A DNA stretch of 64,000 nt, from assembly GCF_014635305.1 (NCBI RefSeq), contig NZ_BMCS01000003.1, positions 186,001 through 250,000 on the forward strand. The letters are read 5' to 3'. Numbering within the stretch: the first letter of the stretch is position 1; each line of letters starts with the position of its first letter. Source of the DNA: Williamsia phyllosphaerae. Lineage in GTDB: Bacteria; Actinomycetota; Actinomycetes; Mycobacteriales; Mycobacteriaceae. Shown here in pieces: positions 1 through 10,553 of the stretch. Below the pieces are notes generated by a model. It ran no database searches, was not told the DNA's origin, and saw nothing but the letters and a program-made list of their open reading frames with translations. The position numbers were made by a program, and so were the translations under genes.

Positions 1-2352
1 ACCAAGGGTGCTGAGCTCGGGGTGCGACCCGACAGCGGCTTCGCCATCGTCGCGGTCGGTGGCCTGGGCCGAGGAGAGTTGCTCCCGCACTCCGATCTCG
101 ACCTGATCCTGCTGCACGACGACATGGATCCCGCGGTGGTCTCCGAGGTCGCCGACGGTCTCTGGTACCCGCTGTGGGACGCCCACATCAAGCTCGACCA
201 CAGCGTGCGCACCGTTCCGCAGGCGCTACAGGTCGCGGCCACCGACATGAGCGCGGCACTCGGCCTGCTCGAGGCGCGTCACATCGCGGGCGACGAATCG
301 CTCACCGAACTGCTCATCACCGGCGTCCGTCGGCAGTGGCGGGCCGACATCCGCAACCGGTTCGTCGAGCTGGTCGATCAGGCGGGGGACCGGTGGCGCC
401 GTGGCGGCGACATCGCGCACCGGGCCGAGCCGGACCTGAAGAACGGTCGGGGCGGACTGCGCGACGTGCAGATGCTCGGTGCGTTGGCGATCGCCCAGCT
501 CACCGACGGCATGGCCAATCTGCGTCCGGACTCGCCGGGCGCCGGTCTGCAGGTCGCCTACACCCGGCTGCTCGACATCCGCACCGAGCTGCACCGCATC
601 GCCGGCCGACCCCGCGAACAACTGCGGGCGCAGGACGCCGACGAGATCGGCGCGGCCCTGCGCATCGGGGACCGTTTCGACCTCGCTCGGGTGATCAGTG
701 ACAGCGCCCGCACCATCAGCTACTCCGTCGACGTCGGCCTGCGGACCGCGGGCAACGCCCTGCCGCGGCGGGGCCTGGCCATGCTGCGCCGTCCGCCCGT
801 GCGGCGTCCCCTCGACGAGGGGGTCGTCGAGCACTCCGGCGAGGTGGTGTTGGCGCGCAACGCGATACCGAGCAAGGACCCCGGCCTGATCCTGCGGGTG
901 GCCTCGGCCTCGGCGCGCACGGGCCTGCCGATCAGTGCCTCGACCCTCAGTCGCCTCGCCGACTACGCCCCCGAACTGCGGGAGCCGTGGCCGTCGGAGG
1001 CGCTCAGCGATCTGCTCGTGCTGCTGGGCACCGGTCGACACATGGTCGCCCCGATCGAGGCCCTCGACCGCACCGGACTGTGGGGTCGACTCCTGCCCGA
1101 GTGGGGAGCGGTCCGCGACCTCCCGCCGCGCGACGCGATCCACACCTGGACCGTCGATCGCCACCTCGTCGAGACCGCGGCCAACGCCTCGCGCATGACC
1201 ACACGGGTCGCGCGTCCGGACCTGCTGGTGCTCGGTGCCCTGATCCACGACCTGGGCAAGGGGCGCGGCGCCGACCACAGCGTGGTCGGGGCGGAGCTGG
1301 CCACGCAGATCGGCAACCGCTTCGGCCTGTGGCCCGACGACGTCGCGACCCTCTCGGCGATGGTCCGTCACCACCTGCTGCTGCCGGCGACCGCAACCCG
1401 CCGCGACCTCGACGACCCGGCCACCACCCGCGACGTCGTCGACGCCCTCGGTGGCGACCGGTTGCTGCTGGAGTTGCTGGCCGCGTTGGCCGAGGCCGAC
1501 TCCCTGGCCACCGGACCCGGCGTGTGGGGCGACTGGAAGGCGTCGCTGATCGGTGAACTCGTCCGTCGCTGCCTGCGCGTCATGGACGGTGAGGAGCTGC
1601 CCACCCCCGAACCGCTCACCGACGACCAGCGCGCGCGGGCCGAGGCCGGTGGCGTGTTCGTCGACATCAGACCCACCGAGAACGCGCACACCCACCTGGT
1701 CACCATGATCGCCCCCGACTCCGACGGCGCCCTGTCGAAGATGGCCGGGGTGTTGGCGCTCAACGGATTGCGCTGCCACAGCGCCACCGCCCAGTCGCAC
1801 GCGGGCAGTGTCGTCGACACGTTCATGGTCATCCCCGCGTTCGGTGATCCCCCCGACGCCGGGCTGCTGCGTCAGCAGTTGCTGCAGGCCACCGCGGGCA
1901 CCATCGACGTCCTCGCGCGGATCGACGCCCGGGAGCGGGAATCGCCCATCCCCACCGCGCCGCCGCCGGTCAACGACCCCGACGGCGCACCCGTGGCGGT
2001 GCCGGCACTGTTCGCCCTCGCCCCGCCTCGGGTGCTGTGGATCGACCCCACCCCGTCGCCCTCGCAGGCCGACGGCGCACCGCGCACCGTCCTGGAACTG
2101 CGCGCGGCGGACCGCTCGGGACTGCTCAGTCGCGTGTCGGCGGTCATCGAGGCGCACGGCGTGGCCATCGAGTGGGCCACGGTCGCCACCATGGGCGGGA
2201 CGGTCGTCGACACCTTCGGTCTGCGGTTGACCGAGGACTCCGCCGATCTGCGGTCGCGACTGTCCGACGCCGTCATCGCGGTGGTGCCACCCCCGGAGCC
2301 GCCGCGGGAGACCGACGACGAGCAGGGATCGTCCGGCGTGCCGATAGGGTAG
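1..2352 (+). CDS. glnD: Bifunctional PII uridylyltransferase/uridylyl-removing enzyme, 5' end outside window
   Basis: GlnD adds or removes UMP on the PII signalling protein and so reports nitrogen status. The frame is open from the first base (first codons T-K-G-A-E-L), so the true start lies upstream; the GTG at 22 is probably internal, because relatives carry an N-terminal stretch before this point. The nucleotidyltransferase signature GGLGRGELLPHSDLDL lies about 17 codons after that GTG. An HD-domain motif HDLGKGRGADH follows near residue 410, and two ACT domains (about 556-593 and 688-734) fill the C-terminus, as in the family. It ends 4 bases before ffh. In relatives it follows amtB and glnB, which cannot be seen here. 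Confidence 0.93.
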   Translation, partial: TKGAELGVRPDSGFAIVAVGGLGRGELLPHSDLDLILLHDDMDPAVVSEVADGLWYPLWDAHIKLDHSVRTVPQALQVAATDMSAALGLLEARHIAGDESLTELLITGVRRQWRADIRNRFVELVDQAGDRWRRGGDIAHRAEPDLKNGRGGLRDVQMLGALAIAQLTDGMANLRPDSPGAGLQVAYTRLLDIRTELHRIAGRPREQLRAQDADEIGAALRIGDRFDLARVISDSARTISYSVDVGLRTAGNALPRRGLAMLRRPPVRRPLDEGVVEHSGEVVLARNAIPSKDPGLILRVASASARTGLPISASTLSRLADYAPELREPWPSEALSDLLVLLGTGRHMVAPIEALDRTGLWGRLLPEWGAVRDLPPRDAIHTWTVDRHLVETAANASRMTTRVARPDLLVLGALIHDLGKGRGADHSVVGAELATQIGNRFGLWPDDVATLSAMVRHHLLLPATATRRDLDDPATTRDVVDALGGDRLLLELLAALAEADSLATGPGVWGDWKASLIGELVRRCLRVMDGEELPTPEPLTDDQRARAEAGGVFVDIRPTENAHTHLVTMIAPDSDGALSKMAGVLALNGLRCHSATAQSHAGSVVDTFMVIPAFGDPPDAGLLRQQLLQATAGTIDVLARIDARERESPIPTAPPPVNDPDGAPVAVPALFALAPPRVLWIDPTPSPSQADGAPRTVLELRAADRSGLLSRVSAVIEAHGVAIEWATVATMGGTVVDTFGLRLTEDSADLRSRLSDAVIAVVPPPEPPRETDDEQGSSGVPIG
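2345..2350 (+). promoter_or_regulatory. Candidate -10 box for a leaderless ffh transcript
   Basis: TAGGGT lies inside the last codons of glnD and ends 6 bases before the ffh ATG, so transcription would start at or next to the start codon. Confidence 0.4.
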
Positions 2353-2356
2353 GTCC

Positions 2357-3904
<1,548 letters not shown>

Positions 3905-3921
3905 GTCGTCATGCGGCGCCG

Positions 3922-5010
3922 ATGACCTCGGACGTTCTGCACGTCCGGGGGCGGATCCCGGGAGTCGACGGGACCTCCGACGACCGTGAGGTCGACCTGT
4001 GGACCGTCGACGGACGAATCGTCGACGGCCCCGTCGCCGACGCGCAGACCGTCACGGGCGGGTGGATCGTCCCTGGGCTCGTCGACGCGCACAACCATGT
4101 CGGTATCGCGCCCGGCCTCGGTGTCACCATCGAGCGGGCACGCGGGTTCGCGCACGCCGACGCGAAGGCGGGCGCGCTGCTGATCCGGGAGGTCGGGTCA
4201 CCGCTGGACACCCACCCGCTCGACAGCGATCCGCGCAGCCCGCAGTTCATCCGGGCGGGACGACACATCGCCCGACCCAAGCGGTACCTCCGCGGCTACG
4301 GGGTCGACCTCGACGACCCCGACCACCTGCCCGACGAGGTGCGCAGGCAGGCCCGCGACGGTGACGGCTGGGTCAAGATCGTGGGGGACTGGATCGACCG
4401 AGAGGTCGGCGACCTCGCCCCGCTGTGGACCGACCGCCAACTCGCCGACGCCGTGGCCGCCGCGCACGACGAGGGCGCCCGGGTGACCGCGCACGTCTTC
4501 GGCACCGACGCCCTGCCCGGGCTGCTCGACGCCGGGGTCGACTGCATCGAACACGGCACCGGTCTCACCGACGAGCTCATCGCGACCATGGCGCAGCGGG
4601 GGATCGGTCTGGTGCCGACGCTCATCCAGGTGGACAACTTCCCGGGCATCGCCGAGGGCGCGGACCGCTTCCCGACCTATCAGGCCCACATGCGCGCTCT
4701 GCACGACGGCGCCCGCGAGGTGTTCTCCGCCGCCCATGAGGCGGGGGTGCCCATCTTCGCGGGAACCGACGCGGGCGGGTTCGTCGAACACGGCCGCATC
4801 GTCGACGAGGTGGTCGCGTTGCAGCGCGTCGGATTCGACGCCGCCGGCGCGCTGGCCGCGGCCACCGACCTACCGCGGGCATGGCTCGGGGCGGGGATCC
4901 TGAACGTGGGCGACCGCGCCGATTTCCTGGTCCTCCGGGACGACCCCCGGACCGATCTGGAGACGCTTCGCGATCCGGTCGCGGTCATCTGCGGCGGCAT
5001 CGTCCTGTAG
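3922..5010 (+). CDS. Amidohydrolase-superfamily protein (imidazolonepropionase/prolidase-like)
   Basis: A 362-residue TIM-barrel amidohydrolase. The metal-site pair HNH is at about residues 57-59 in [13 protein letters not shown] lysine in WVKIVGDW (about 152) could be the carboxylated bridging residue. Later metal histidines appear in VTAHVFG (about 191) and CIEHGTG (about 211), and the metal aspartate in FAGTDAGG (about 283). A C-terminal beta-sandwich motif ([13 protein letters not shown]) completes the composite domain. The substrate cannot be read from sequence. Mycobacteria carry a homologue at the same place after ffh, so this is ancestral context rather than an insertion. The chosen ATG is 17 bases after the ffh stop. 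Confidence 0.8.
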   Translation: MTSDVLHVRGRIPGVDGTSDDREVDLWTVDGRIVDGPVADAQTVTGGWIVPGLVDAHNHVGIAPGLGVTIERARGFAHADAKAGALLIREVGSPLDTHPLDSDPRSPQFIRAGRHIARPKRYLRGYGVDLDDPDHLPDEVRRQARDGDGWVKIVGDWIDREVGDLAPLWTDRQLADAVAAAHDEGARVTAHVFGTDALPGLLDAGVDCIEHGTGLTDELIATMAQRGIGLVPTLIQVDNFPGIAEGADRFPTYQAHMRALHDGAREVFSAAHEAGVPIFAGTDAGGFVEHGRIVDEVVALQRVGFDAAGALAAATDLPRAWLGAGILNVGDRADFLVLRDDPRTDLETLRDPVAVICGGIVL

Positions 5011-5013
5011 ACG

Positions 5014-5047
5014 GATTTCGCCGCGGGTTCACCGTCTGGCAGAATGG
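5014..5047 (+). promoter_or_regulatory. Promoter of the rpsP operon
   Basis: The elements are GATTTCG at 5014-5020, 14 bases, then TCTGGCAGAATGG at 5035-5047. Read as a promoter: -35 TTTCGC, an 18-base spacer, and an extended -10 TGG-CAGAAT at 5040-5045. The same architecture recurs upstream of rplS, and the -35 part recurs upstream of rpsB. The predicted start near 5052 gives rpsP a leader of about 120 bases. Confidence 0.6.
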
Positions 5048-5058
5048 CCTGCTGGTTC

Positions 5059-5084
5059 GTCGGACGCGGTCATGGCCGCCCGAC
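5059..5084 (+). promoter_or_regulatory. Hairpin in the rpsP leader
   Basis: GTCGG (5059-5063) pairs with CCGAC (5080-5084) and GCGG (5066-5069) with CCGC (5076-5079), with a 2-base bulge. It would form at the very 5' end of the rpsP mRNA. Possible roles are stabilisation or ribosomal-protein autoregulation; nothing more specific can be said. Confidence 0.4.
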
Positions 5085-5170
5085 GGTCACACCATTCGAC
5101 ATCGCAAAACCGGGCCCACCACACCGGGTGGGTCGCTGAATTGCATCGTGACCACGCAGAAAGAGAACAC

Positions 5171-5665
5171 ATGTCTGTCAAGATCAAGCTCACCCGCCTC
5201 GGCAAGATCCGCAACCCGCAGTACCGCATCGTCGTCGCCGATGCCCGCACCCGTCGCAACGGTCGTGCGATCGAGACCATCGGCAAGTACCACCCCAAGG
5301 AAGAGCCCAGCCTCATCGAGGTCGACTCCGAGCGCGCGCAGTACTGGCTGGGTGTCGGCGCACAGCCGACCGAGCCGGTCGAGGCCATCCTGAAGATCAC
5401 CGGCGACTGGCAGAAGCACAAGGGCCTGCCGGGCACCGAGGGCACCCTCAAGGTCAAGGAGCCCAAGACCAGCAAGCTCGACCTGTTCAACGCGGCGCTG
5501 GCCGCCGCCGACAGCGAGCCGGCCGCCGAGGCCACCACCCCCAAGAAGAAGGCCGCCAAGAAGGCCGACACCGCTGACGACGCGGCCGCCACCGAGGCGC
5601 CCGCAGCCGAGGCGACCGACGCTCCCGCAGCCGACGCCGGAGACGCCGCCAAGGCCGACGCGTGA
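5171..5665 (+). CDS. rpsP: 30S ribosomal protein S16
   Basis: S16 binds 16S rRNA early in 30S assembly. The S16 core is residues 1-95, beginning [20 protein letters not shown]. The rest of the 164 residues is an Ala/Lys/Glu-rich tail that is common in actinobacteria and absent from the 82-residue E. coli protein. The ATG at 5171 was chosen because homologues start MxVKIKL; an in-frame extension to 5072 has no family resemblance and would run over the promoter and leader. It heads a tight run rpsP-khpA-rimM-trmD, and its stop overlaps the next start. Confidence 0.97.
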   Translation: MSVKIKLTRLGKIRNPQYRIVVADARTRRNGRAIETIGKYHPKEEPSLIEVDSERAQYWLGVGAQPTEPVEAILKITGDWQKHKGLPGTEGTLKVKEPKTSKLDLFNAALAAADSEPAAEATTPKKKAAKKADTADDAAATEAPAAEATDAPAADAGDAAKADA

Positions 5666-5904
5666 GCGCTGTCGTCGCCGACGCCATCGAGCACCTGGTC
5701 CGCGGAATCGTCGCGAACCCGGACGAGGTCCGCGTGGACATGATCACGGGCCGCCGGGGCCGTCTCGTCGAGGTGCACGTGCACCCCGAGGATCTCGGCA
5801 AGGTCATCGGCCGCGGCGGACGTACCGCCACGGCTCTGCGCACCCTGGTCACCGGCATCGGTGGACGCGGTCTGCGCCTGGACATCGTCGACACCGATCG
5901 CTGA
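5662..5904 (+). CDS. khpA: KH-domain RNA-binding protein KhpA
   Basis: An 80-residue single KH domain with the GxxG loop in VIGRGGRTA (about residues 49-57). It is a family small RNA-binding protein (formerly YlqC), known in firmicutes to partner KhpB/Jag. It starts with GTG in a GTGA overlap with the rpsP stop, so it is translationally coupled. The position between rpsP and rimM is conserved across actinobacteria. Confidence 0.9.
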   Translation: MSAVVADAIEHLVRGIVANPDEVRVDMITGRRGRLVEVHVHPEDLGKVIGRGGRTATALRTLVTGIGGRGLRLDIVDTDR

Positions 5905-5917
5905 TCGCATCCCCTCG

Positions 5918-6433
5918 ATGGATCTCGTCGTCGGCAGGGTCGTCAAGGCCCATGGCGTCCGCGGCGAACTGGTCGTCGACGTCCGCACGGACGATCCCGA
6001 CGACCGGTTCGCCGACGGCGCCACGTTGCGTGGCCGTCTGCCCAAGGGGCGGGGCGACCGCGACTTCACGGTCACCGGCGCACGCGAGCACTCCGGTCGC
6101 CTGCTGCTGACCCTCGACGGGGTCGACGACCGGTCGGCCGCCGACGACCTGCGCGGCGTGCTCTTCCTGATCGACAGCGCCACAGTCGATTCCGGCTCCG
6201 ACCCCGACGAGTTCTACGATCACGAACTCGAAGGGGTCGGCGTCCGGACCGTCACCGGCGACGACATCGGCATCCTCTCGGAGATCCTGCACCTCCCCGG
6301 CGGCGACACCCTCGTGGTCCGCACCCAGGGGGGCCGGGAGATCCTCGTGCCGTTCGTGACCGACATCGTCCCGACCGTCTCGCCCGACGGCATCGAGATC
6401 GATCCGCCCGACGGCCTGCTCGACCTGCAGTGA
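5918..6433 (+). CDS. rimM: Ribosome maturation factor RimM
   Basis: RimM assists maturation of the 30S head and binds S19. The 171-residue protein starts [20 protein letters not shown], the RimM N-terminal barrel signature. The C-terminal PRC-barrel half carries [16 protein letters not shown] and [14 protein letters not shown]. The ATG at 5918 was chosen because the upstream in-frame extension to 5861 overlaps khpA and has no homology. The last codons overlap the trmD GTG by 4 bases. Confidence 0.95.
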   Translation: MDLVVGRVVKAHGVRGELVVDVRTDDPDDRFADGATLRGRLPKGRGDRDFTVTGAREHSGRLLLTLDGVDDRSAADDLRGVLFLIDSATVDSGSDPDEFYDHELEGVGVRTVTGDDIGILSEILHLPGGDTLVVRTQGGREILVPFVTDIVPTVSPDGIEIDPPDGLLDLQ

Positions 6434-7170
6434 CCGGTCCTGCTCGGACGTCCGACACGGCGCCGACGCTGCGCATCGACGTCGTCTCGATCTTTCCCGA
6501 ATACCTGACGCCGCTGCGCGCGGCCCTGCTCGGACGCGCCATCGACCGGGGCATCATCTCCGTCGACGTCCACGACCTGCGCGACTGGACCCACGACGTC
6601 CACCGCGGTGTGGACGACTCGCCCTACGGTGGCGGCCCCGGCATGGTCATGAAGCCCGAGGTGTGGGGTCCGTGCCTCGACGACGTCTGTCCCGACGACG
6701 CCCTGCTCGTCGTCCCCACTCCCGCAGGCGTGCCGTTCACCCAGGCGATGGCCGAGGAGTTCAGCCGCGAGCGACACGTGGTGTTCGCGTGTGGACGCTA
6801 CGAGGGCATCGATCAACGGGTGGTCGACGACGTCGCGCGGCGGACACGCGTGCTCGAGGTGTCCATCGGCGACTTCGTCCTCATCGGCGGCGAGGTCGCG
6901 ACCATCGCGATGGTCGAGGCCACCGTCCGACTCATCGACGGCGTACTCGGCAACGCCGCGTCGCACCAACAGGATTCGTTCTCCGACGGCCTGCTCGAGG
7001 GGCCGAGCTACACCCGCCCCGAGGTCTGGCGCGGACTCGCCGTACCCGCCGTCCTGCGCAGCGGTGACCACGCGCGGATCGAGGCCTGGCGACGCGAGGA
7101 GTCACTGCGCCGCACCAGGGAGCGCCGACCCGATCTGCTGGGGACCGACGACCCGGTCGAACCGGACTAG
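6430..7170 (+). CDS. trmD: tRNA (guanine-N1)-methyltransferase TrmD
   Basis: TrmD methylates G37 of tRNAs with S-adenosylmethionine, preventing +1 frameshifts. The 246-residue SPOUT/trefoil-knot enzyme shows [14 protein letters not shown], the knot motif YEGIDQR and [11 protein letters not shown], all diagnostic. The GTG start is in a GTGA overlap with rimM. A 12-residue extension precedes the usual beginning ([13 protein letters not shown]), so a start a few codons downstream is possible, although none has an obvious start codon. Confidence 0.96.
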   Translation: MTGPARTSDTAPTLRIDVVSIFPEYLTPLRAALLGRAIDRGIISVDVHDLRDWTHDVHRGVDDSPYGGGPGMVMKPEVWGPCLDDVCPDDALLVVPTPAGVPFTQAMAEEFSRERHVVFACGRYEGIDQRVVDDVARRTRVLEVSIGDFVLIGGEVATIAMVEATVRLIDGVLGNAASHQQDSFSDGLLEGPSYTRPEVWRGLAVPAVLRSGDHARIEAWRREESLRRTRERRPDLLGTDDPVEPD

Positions 7171-7173
7171 CCT
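7168..7173 (+). promoter_or_regulatory. Candidate -10 box for a leaderless transcript
   Basis: TAGCCT overlaps the trmD stop and ends 6 bases before the GTG of the next gene. Confidence 0.35.
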
Positions 7174-7179
7174 GACACC

Positions 7180-8112
7180 GTGCATCACTGGTTCACGCAC
7201 GACATCGTCGACGGTGGCCGACTCCCGCTGTTCCTCTTCTTCATCGGATTCGTCGTCGGGTTCGTCTGTACCCGCGTCAGCGTGCGCCTCATCCGCGCTC
7301 AGGTCCGGTGGTGGTTCGGCAACATGAGCACGGGGGAGACCCACGTCCACCACATGGTGTTCGGCGTGGTGCTCGTGCTCGTCTCCGGCGTGGCCCTGAT
7401 CGCGGTCTCGCTCACCGGGTCGCAGACGACGGCGTCGGTGCTGGCCTGCCTGTTCGGGGTGGGGGCGGCGCTGGTCCTCGACGAGTTCGCGCTGATCTTC
7501 TACCTGCGCGATGTGTACTGGGCCGAGGAGGGGCGGGCCTCGGTGGACGCGGTGTGGGCGGTCCTCGGAGCCACCGGGATGGTGTTGCTCGGTTTCCGTC
7601 CGCTGGAGCTGTTCCAGACCTCCATCTTCGCCGACGACGCGAGCGTGGCCGAGATCGTCGTGGAACTCGCCGTCGCCGCGGCGAGCCTGGGGCTCGCGGT
7701 GATCGTCCTGCTCAAGGGCAAGATCTGGACGGCGCTGATCGGCATCTTCGCGTGGCCGTTGCTGCTCGTCGGTGCCCTCCGGCTCGCCCGTCCCGGATCA
7801 CCCTGGGCGCGCTGGCGCTACACGCGGCGTCCCAGACGGATGGCGCGGGCGATGAACCGCGAGCGGAAGCTGCGGCGCCCACCCATCCGGGCGAAGATCT
7901 ACCTCCAGGACCTGATGGCGGGACGTCCGGACGTCCCCCGCGCGTTCTCCGAGGCCGAGTCGGTGCTCGACGAGGTGGTCCACGCCGCGCCGGCGCCGGA
8001 CCCGGCGACATCGATTTCGTCCCGGCGGGGTCGCTCTGGCACAATGGTCGGGTTGCCGTTCGAGGGTCGCTCGACCATGTCGAGCCCCCGTTCCGGCGAT
8101 CCACACGACTAG
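7180..8112 (+). CDS. Actinobacterial 6-TM membrane protein of unknown function
   Basis: I do not recognise a characterised family. The 310-residue protein has about six hydrophobic segments (about 15-35, 55-76, 84-106, 120-140, 155-175, 178-196). It also has a histidine cluster THVHHMVFG at the start of TM2, an acidic stretch at LDEFALIFYLRDVYW, and a basic C-terminal cytosolic part (RYTRRPRRMARAMNRERKLRRPP). The histidines plus acidic residues could bind a metal, but that is inference. The last 30-odd codons overlap the rplS promoter and early leader, and that part of the protein is low-complexity and probably not conserved. Confidence 0.65.
   Translation: MHHWFTHDIVDGGRLPLFLFFIGFVVGFVCTRVSVRLIRAQVRWWFGNMSTGETHVHHMVFGVVLVLVSGVALIAVSLTGSQTTASVLACLFGVGAALVLDEFALIFYLRDVYWAEEGRASVDAVWAVLGATGMVLLGFRPLELFQTSIFADDASVAEIVVELAVAAASLGLAVIVLLKGKIWTALIGIFAWPLLLVGALRLARPGSPWARWRYTRRPRRMARAMNRERKLRRPPIRAKIYLQDLMAGRPDVPRAFSEAESVLDEVVHAAPAPDPATSISSRRGRSGTMVGLPFEGRSTMSSPRSGDPHD
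8013..8047 (+). promoter_or_regulatory. Promoter of rplS, inside the upstream coding region
   Basis: GATTTCG (8013-8019), 15 bases, then TCTGGCACAATGG (8035-8047): -35 TTTCGT, 19-base spacer, extended -10 TGG-CACAAT. It differs from the rpsP element by one base in the downstream 13-mer. The predicted start near 8052 gives a leader of about 138 bases with a TCGAG/CTCGA hairpin at 8060-8074. Confidence 0.6.
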
Positions 8113-8189
8113 AGCACGAACCGGTCGAACCGCTCACGCGGCCGCCAGGTTCCTCTGCTCCCAGTGAACGCCCATGATTGGACCACCTG

Positions 8190-8531
8190 ATGAACACCTT
8201 GGACTTCCTCGACAAGCGGTCGATGCGCGACGACATCCCCGACTTCCGGCCCGGCGACACCCTTGACGTCCACGTCAAGGTCATCGAGGGCTCGAAGGAG
8301 CGCGTCCAGGTCTTCAAGGGTGTCGTCATCCGTCGCCAGGGCGGTGGCCTGCAGGAGACGTTCACCGTCCGCAAGGTCTCGTTCGGCGTCGGTGTGGAGC
8401 GCACCTTCCCGGTGCACAGCCCCACCTTGGCCAAGGTCGACGTCGTCACCCGTGGTGACGTCCGTCGCGCCAAGCTGTACTACCTCCGCGATCTGCGTGG
8501 CAAGGCCGCCAAGATCAAGGAAAAGCGCTGA
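8190..8531 (+). CDS. rplS: 50S ribosomal protein L19
   Basis: L19 lies at the 30S-50S interface. The 113-residue protein has the family signature [19 protein letters not shown] and ends in the usual basic tail [12 protein letters not shown]. The ATG at 8190 was chosen over the in-frame TTG at 8178 because homologues begin MNTLD. It is transcribed from its own promoter and is followed by a GC-rich hairpin. Confidence 0.97.
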   Translation: MNTLDFLDKRSMRDDIPDFRPGDTLDVHVKVIEGSKERVQVFKGVVIRRQGGGLQETFTVRKVSFGVGVERTFPVHSPTLAKVDVVTRGDVRRAKLYYLRDLRGKAAKIKEKR

Positions 8532-8548
8532 CATCAGCGTTCGGCGGG

Positions 8549-8563
8549 CCGGTCCCCGACCGG
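8549..8563 (+). terminator. GC-rich hairpin after rplS
   Basis: CCGGTC-CCC-GACCGG is a perfect 6-bp stem 18 bases after the rplS stop. There is no T-tract, so it is terminator-like at best. Confidence 0.35.
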
Positions 8564-8590
8564 ATCCGTCGCCACGCCGTCGCGGTCCAC

Positions 8591-8596
8591 TAGGCT
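8591..8596 (+). promoter_or_regulatory. Candidate -10 box for a leaderless lepB transcript
   Basis: TAGGCT ends 7 bases before the lepB GTG. There is no Shine-Dalgarno in the gap. Confidence 0.45.
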
Positions 8597-8603
8597 GAGC
8601 GGC

Positions 8604-9479
8604 GTGCCCGATACCCCCCGCCACGGCAGCCCGACCGACGACGATCTCGGTGCCGATCGCCCGGATCGCAACGACTTTCGGGAACCCGAGGCCACCGAGT
8701 CGTCGAATCGCCCGTGGCGGTCGCGCGCAGATGCGGCGCCGGCCAAGAAGCGCTCGGTGCTGCGCGAAACCGTCATCATCGTCATCAGCGTTCTCGTCCT
8801 GACCTGGATCCTGCAGACCTTCATCGGTCGCCAGTACGTGATCCCGTCGGAGTCGATGGAGAACACGCTGCACGGATGCGCCGGATGCACCAACGACCGC
8901 ATCGTGATCGACAAGCTGTCCTATCGCTTCGGCGATCCCGAACCCGGCGACGTCGTTGTCTTCAAGGGGCCCACGTCCTCATGGGACGAGGGCTGGACGT
9001 CTCCCCGGTCGTCGAACACGGTCGTCCGCGGACTCCAGGACGGACTGTCCTGGTTCGGATTCGCCCCGCCGGACGAGAACGATCTGGTCAAACGCGTCGT
9101 CGCCGTCGGCGGTCAGACCGTGCAGTGCCGCAACGCGGACAAGGTCGGCGTCACCGTGAACGGCAAGCCGCTGTCCGAGCCGTACGTGGATCGTTCTCTG
9201 CAACAACAGGACACGACCATCAACCCCGGTCTGCTCGACGATCAGGACGGGTCGACGCTGAACAGCTGCCTCGGCGCGGACTTCGGGCCGATCACCATCC
9301 CCGAGGGCAACGTCTGGGTGATGGGCGACAACCGCGGCAACTCCGCGGATTCGCGCTTCCACATCACCGACGAACTCCGGGGCACGGTGCCGATCTCCGA
9401 CATCCGCGGCAAGGTCCGGTTCATCATCTATCCGTTCTCGCGCATAGGTGGGGTCGGCTCCGACAACCCGCAGAAGTAG
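8604..9479 (+). CDS. lepB: Signal peptidase I
   Basis: LepB is a membrane-bound serine protease that removes Sec and Tat signal peptides. The 291-residue protein has a cytosolic N-terminus of about 50 residues, one TM segment (about 55-72), then the catalytic box PSESMENTL with Ser84 and the box [11 protein letters not shown] with general base Lys163. The late box [11 protein letters not shown] is also present. Two cysteines near the active serine (CAGC, about 92-95) are a lineage feature. It is a GTG start with a -10-like box directly upstream. The order rplS-lepB-rnhB is conserved in actinobacteria. Confidence 0.96.
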   Translation: MPDTPRHGSPTDDDLGADRPDRNDFREPEATESSNRPWRSRADAAPAKKRSVLRETVIIVISVLVLTWILQTFIGRQYVIPSESMENTLHGCAGCTNDRIVIDKLSYRFGDPEPGDVVVFKGPTSSWDEGWTSPRSSNTVVRGLQDGLSWFGFAPPDENDLVKRVVAVGGQTVQCRNADKVGVTVNGKPLSEPYVDRSLQQQDTTINPGLLDDQDGSTLNSCLGADFGPITIPEGNVWVMGDNRGNSADSRFHITDELRGTVPISDIRGKVRFIIYPFSRIGGVGSDNPQK

Positions 9480-9492
9480 CGGGCGTGCGTCG

Positions 9493-10203
9493 ATGAGTCG
9501 GTGGCCACCCCGTTCGCCGATCCGGCGGGCGGCCAGTCTGCGCACCTACGAGTTCGCATTGCACAACAGCGGTCTCGGCCCCGTGGCCGGTGTCGACGAG
9601 GCCGGTCGAGGCGCATGCGCCGGTCCACTCGTGGTCGCGGCGTGCGTCCTCAAACCGACACAGCTGGTGTCGCTGGCCGACCTCGACGACTCGAAGAAGC
9701 TCAGCCCGGCCGTCCGGGAGAAGCTCTACCGTTCGGTCGTCAAACACGCACTGAGCTGCAGTGTGGTCATCGTCGACGCAGCCGAGGTCGATCGCATCGG
9801 TATTCACGTCGCGAACATCGAGGGGATGCGCCGCGCGGTCGCCACCCTGACCGTCCCGCCCGGCTACGTGCTGTCGGACGGGTTCGTCGTCCCCGGGCTC
9901 ACCGTGCCGTCGCTGCCGGTGATCGGGGGAGACGGCGCCGCGGCCTGCATCGCGGCCGCGAGCATCCTGGCCAAGGTCACCCGCGACCGGATCATGGTCC
10001 AGATGGAGCGCGACCTGCCCGGCTACGCCTTCGACATCCACAAGGGCTACAGCACCGAGCTGCACATGTCGGCGCTCGACCGGCTCGGTCCGTCACCGCA
10101 GCATCGGATGTCCTACCGCAATGTCCGTGAGCGGGTGCGGCCCGTCGGCGAACCCGTCGCCCTCGACGCATCCGCTGCGAACCCGGCGTCACGAAACCAC
10201 TAG
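9493..10203 (+). CDS. rnhB: Ribonuclease HII
   Basis: RNase HII cleaves RNA in RNA-DNA hybrids and single ribonucleotides in DNA. The metal-binding motif [10 protein letters not shown] gives catalytic Asp35-Glu36. The family blocks [19 protein letters not shown] and [11 protein letters not shown] follow. The ATG at 9493 was chosen (236 residues); an in-frame GTG at 9448 would overlap the lepB end. The last 20 residues are unconserved. The stop overlaps the -10-like box of the next gene. Confidence 0.94.
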   Translation: MSRWPPRSPIRRAASLRTYEFALHNSGLGPVAGVDEAGRGACAGPLVVAACVLKPTQLVSLADLDDSKKLSPAVREKLYRSVVKHALSCSVVIVDAAEVDRIGIHVANIEGMRRAVATLTVPPGYVLSDGFVVPGLTVPSLPVIGGDGAAACIAAASILAKVTRDRIMVQMERDLPGYAFDIHKGYSTELHMSALDRLGPSPQHRMSYRNVRERVRPVGEPVALDASAANPASRNH

Positions 10204-10206
10204 GCT
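10201..10206 (+). promoter_or_regulatory. Candidate -10 box for a leaderless transcript
   Basis: TAGGCT, which includes the rnhB stop codon, ends 7 bases before the next ATG. Confidence 0.45.
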
Positions 10207-10213
10207 GGACCGC

Positions 10214-10537
10214 ATGAGTGCTGAGGATCTCGAGAAGTACGAGACCGAGATGGAACTCTCCCTGTACCGCGAGTACAAGGACGTGGTCGGCCAGTTCACC
10301 TACGTCGTGGAGACCGAACGGCGCTTCTACCTCGCGAACTCCGTCGAGATGGTGCCCCGCAACGCCGACGGCGAGGTGTACTTCGAACTCCGGATGTCCG
10401 ACGCCTGGGTGTGGGACATGTACCGGCCCGCCCGCTTCGTCAAGCAGGTCCGGGTCATCACGTTCAAAGACGTCAACATCGAGGAACTCGAGAAGTCCGA
10501 GCTGCGCCTGCCCGAGGACGGCGCGCTGCCCGACTGA
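10214..10537 (+). CDS. DUF2469-family protein
   Basis: A 107-residue acidic protein highly conserved in actinobacteria next to rnhB. It begins MSAEDLEKYETEMELSLYRE and is rich in aromatic and acidic residues (DAWVWDMYRPARFVKQVRV). The function is unknown; no catalytic motif or TM segment is visible. The ATG at 10214 is set by the family start; an upstream in-frame start would lie inside rnhB. It is the last core gene before the accessory block. Confidence 0.9.
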   Translation: MSAEDLEKYETEMELSLYREYKDVVGQFTYVVETERRFYLANSVEMVPRNADGEVYFELRMSDAWVWDMYRPARFVKQVRVITFKDVNIEELEKSELRLPEDGALPD

Positions 10538-10553
10538 TCTGCCCCTGGGAGGG

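Noticed and set aside
1..22. glnD as a truncated pseudogene
   Set aside because: The frame is open to the first base of the window, so the missing N-terminus is an edge effect.
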